Positions 63,107-64,000 of a stretch of DNA of 64,000 nucleotides are shown here, in pieces (position 1 is the first letter of the stretch; every line of letters starts with the position of its first letter). The DNA is from Sandaracinaceae bacterium (GTDB taxonomy: Bacteria; Myxococcota_A; Polyangia; Polyangiales; Sandaracinaceae): NCBI GenBank assembly GCA_040218145.1, contig JAVJQK010000007.1:1-64000 (forward strand). The letters are read 5' to 3'. A model generated the notes under the pieces. That model saw only the letters and a list, made by a program, of their open reading frames with translations. It was not told the DNA's origin and made no database searches. A program made the position numbers and the translations under genes.

Positions 63107-64000
63107 TCACTCCGGACGGTCAGCGGGCTCGTCGCCACGTCCCAGCGACTCGAGGAACGCGCGGTAGTCGTCGGCCACGCCGACCGCCTCCACCACCGCG
63201 ATCGCCTCGGCCATGGCGCGATCCGCGCGGGCGCCGTCCTGCTCGAGCTCGCCCGCGATCTGGCGCGCGATCGCCACGCGCGACGACAGCTCGGACCGCG
63301 CGGCGCGGAAGGTGCCGAAGAACGCCCACTCGAGCGACCACACGTAGTCGGCCACCCAGTCGCGCAGCATCTCCTCCGGGTCGCCCGGCTCGGACCGCGC
63401 CTCGGCGCGATCGAAGGCGTCACCCCACGGGAGCGCCGCGTCGATGTCGTCGGTGGGCCGCTGGCGGAGGGCGAGGATCGCGGCGCCGAAGCGACGGATG
63501 GCCGCGCCGAAGCGTCCGCCGCCCTCCTCGCTCGCGAAGTCCACCGCGAGCGCGTCCCATCGCTCCGCGTCGCCCGAGAGCGGCGCCGCGTCGAGCACGT
63601 CGAGCGGATCCTCTCGCTGAAGACGCGCGATCAGCGGCGCCTCCATGATCTCCCACTCCTCGACGCTGACGGAGCGCTCGTCGTCGAGCCAGAGCGGGCC
63701 CGCGATGTGGCGGGTCGCGTGCGTCGTCGAGGCGAGCGCGGCGTCGGAGGTGAGCGGCGCGCGCTCCCCCATGCTCCGACACGGGCAGCGGTGCTCGGTC
63801 GTCACGCGCCCGCCCGTCGGGGTGGTCACGAGCATGAACGGGAACTGCTTGCAGCTCGCGGGCTTCACCTCGGGGCCGAGCCGCGCGTGCAGCTCACACA
63901 CGCCCGGGCCCGCGAACATGCAGCGCCCGTCGACGGTGGTCACGAGCACGCGGTCGTCTCCGCTCCACGCGAGGATGCGCTCGTCGATCGCGTTCAGGAC
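63107..64000 (-). CDS. YkgJ-like cysteine-cluster protein (5' end outside window)
   Basis: The frame is open to the right edge, giving at least 297 residues; a GTG at 63949 is only an internal candidate start. Near the N-terminal part are GRCMFAGPGVCELHARLGPEVKPASCKQFPF and HRCPCRSM, the second half of a YkgJ-type metal cluster. The first Cys pair would lie beyond the edge. The remaining ~200 residues are helical, with an acidic C-terminus. Third YkgJ-type protein in the window. Confidence 0.68.
   Translation of the reverse strand, partial: VLNAIDERILAWSGDDRVLVTTVDGRCMFAGPGVCELHARLGPEVKPASCKQFPFMLVTTPTGGRVTTEHRCPCRSMGERAPLTSDAALASTTHATRHIAGPLWLDDERSVSVEEWEIMEAPLIARLQREDPLDVLDAAPLSGDAERWDALAVDFASEEGGGRFGAAIRRFGAAILALRQRPTDDIDAALPWGDAFDRAEARSEPGDPEEMLRDWVADYVWSLEWAFFGTFRAARSELSSRVAIARQIAGELEQDGARADRAMAEAIAVVEAVGVADDYRAFLESLGRGDEPADRPE

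Overview
The window is about 70% GC and is dominated by secreted and lipid-anchored proteins. It has many 'Cys-lipobox then low-complexity' lipoproteins, MopE/DUF4215-type and other cysteine-rich repeat proteins, a MYXO-CTERM-like sorting tail, spondin, golvesin-like and propeller domains, GspE_N domains and GGDEF signalling. This combination points to a myxobacterium (phylum Myxococcota, probably Polyangia, Sandaracinaceae-like). That assignment rests on protein style, not on a marker gene search. No rRNA, tRNA, CRISPR array or prophage was seen.

Layout. 1-10.3 kb: a cut transposase-like 3' end, an IgGFc-binding-like lipoprotein, a secreted FAM20-like kinase divergent from a NAGPA-type phosphodiester glycosidase, Hsp33, a translationally coupled trio (GspE_N protein, D-2-hydroxyacid dehydrogenase, PLD-like protein) and small secreted proteins. 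10.3-18.9 kb: a Slt-type lytic transglycosylase, a triple-spondin lipoprotein, a metalloprotease-YkgJ fusion, an isopropylmalate-type dehydrogenase divergent from a PP2C phosphatase, a DUF2505-like protein and a 49-residue membrane protein. 18.9-29.1 kb: two paralogous membrane proteins, gamma-glutamyltransferase, a PGRP amidase with three cysteine-rich repeats, two divergent paralogous lipoproteins, an M15-like/golvesin protein and glutathione synthetase. 29.1-42 kb: duplicated palindromic elements, a two-domain PLD lipoprotein, a DUF4215/MopE lipoprotein, a propeller lipoprotein, a quinone-reductase-like dehydrogenase, a zinc-ribbon membrane protein, a DUF255 thioredoxin-like protein, an epoxide-hydrolase-like protein and an array of 41-bp hairpin repeats.

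42-64 kb: an esterase-like lipoprotein that ends before its expected nucleophile, a secreted metallophosphatase, a Rieske-GltB protein, an orphan CuA/cytochrome c oxidase subunit II, a GAF-GGDEF cyclase, FtsB, MgtC, the heat-shock cluster hrcA-grpE-dnaK, a cysteine-rich lipoprotein operon, serS-murB, a DUF1517 protein and two YkgJ-type cysteine-cluster proteins. The housekeeping genes (hslO, gshB, hrcA/grpE/dnaK, ftsB, murB, serS) are scattered among envelope genes of unknown role.

Non-coding structure is concentrated in a few spacers. There are two copies, in opposite orientation, of a ~166-bp element with terminal inverted repeats; two direct copies of an 86/87-bp palindromic element; an alternating A-B array of 41-bp hairpin units framed by a dispersed direct repeat; and two minus-strand genes that end in the same 'stop, hairpin, C-rich tract' arrangement. 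Several genes also have a -10-like hexamer only 6-11 nt before the start codon, which suggests leaderless or very short-leader mRNAs.
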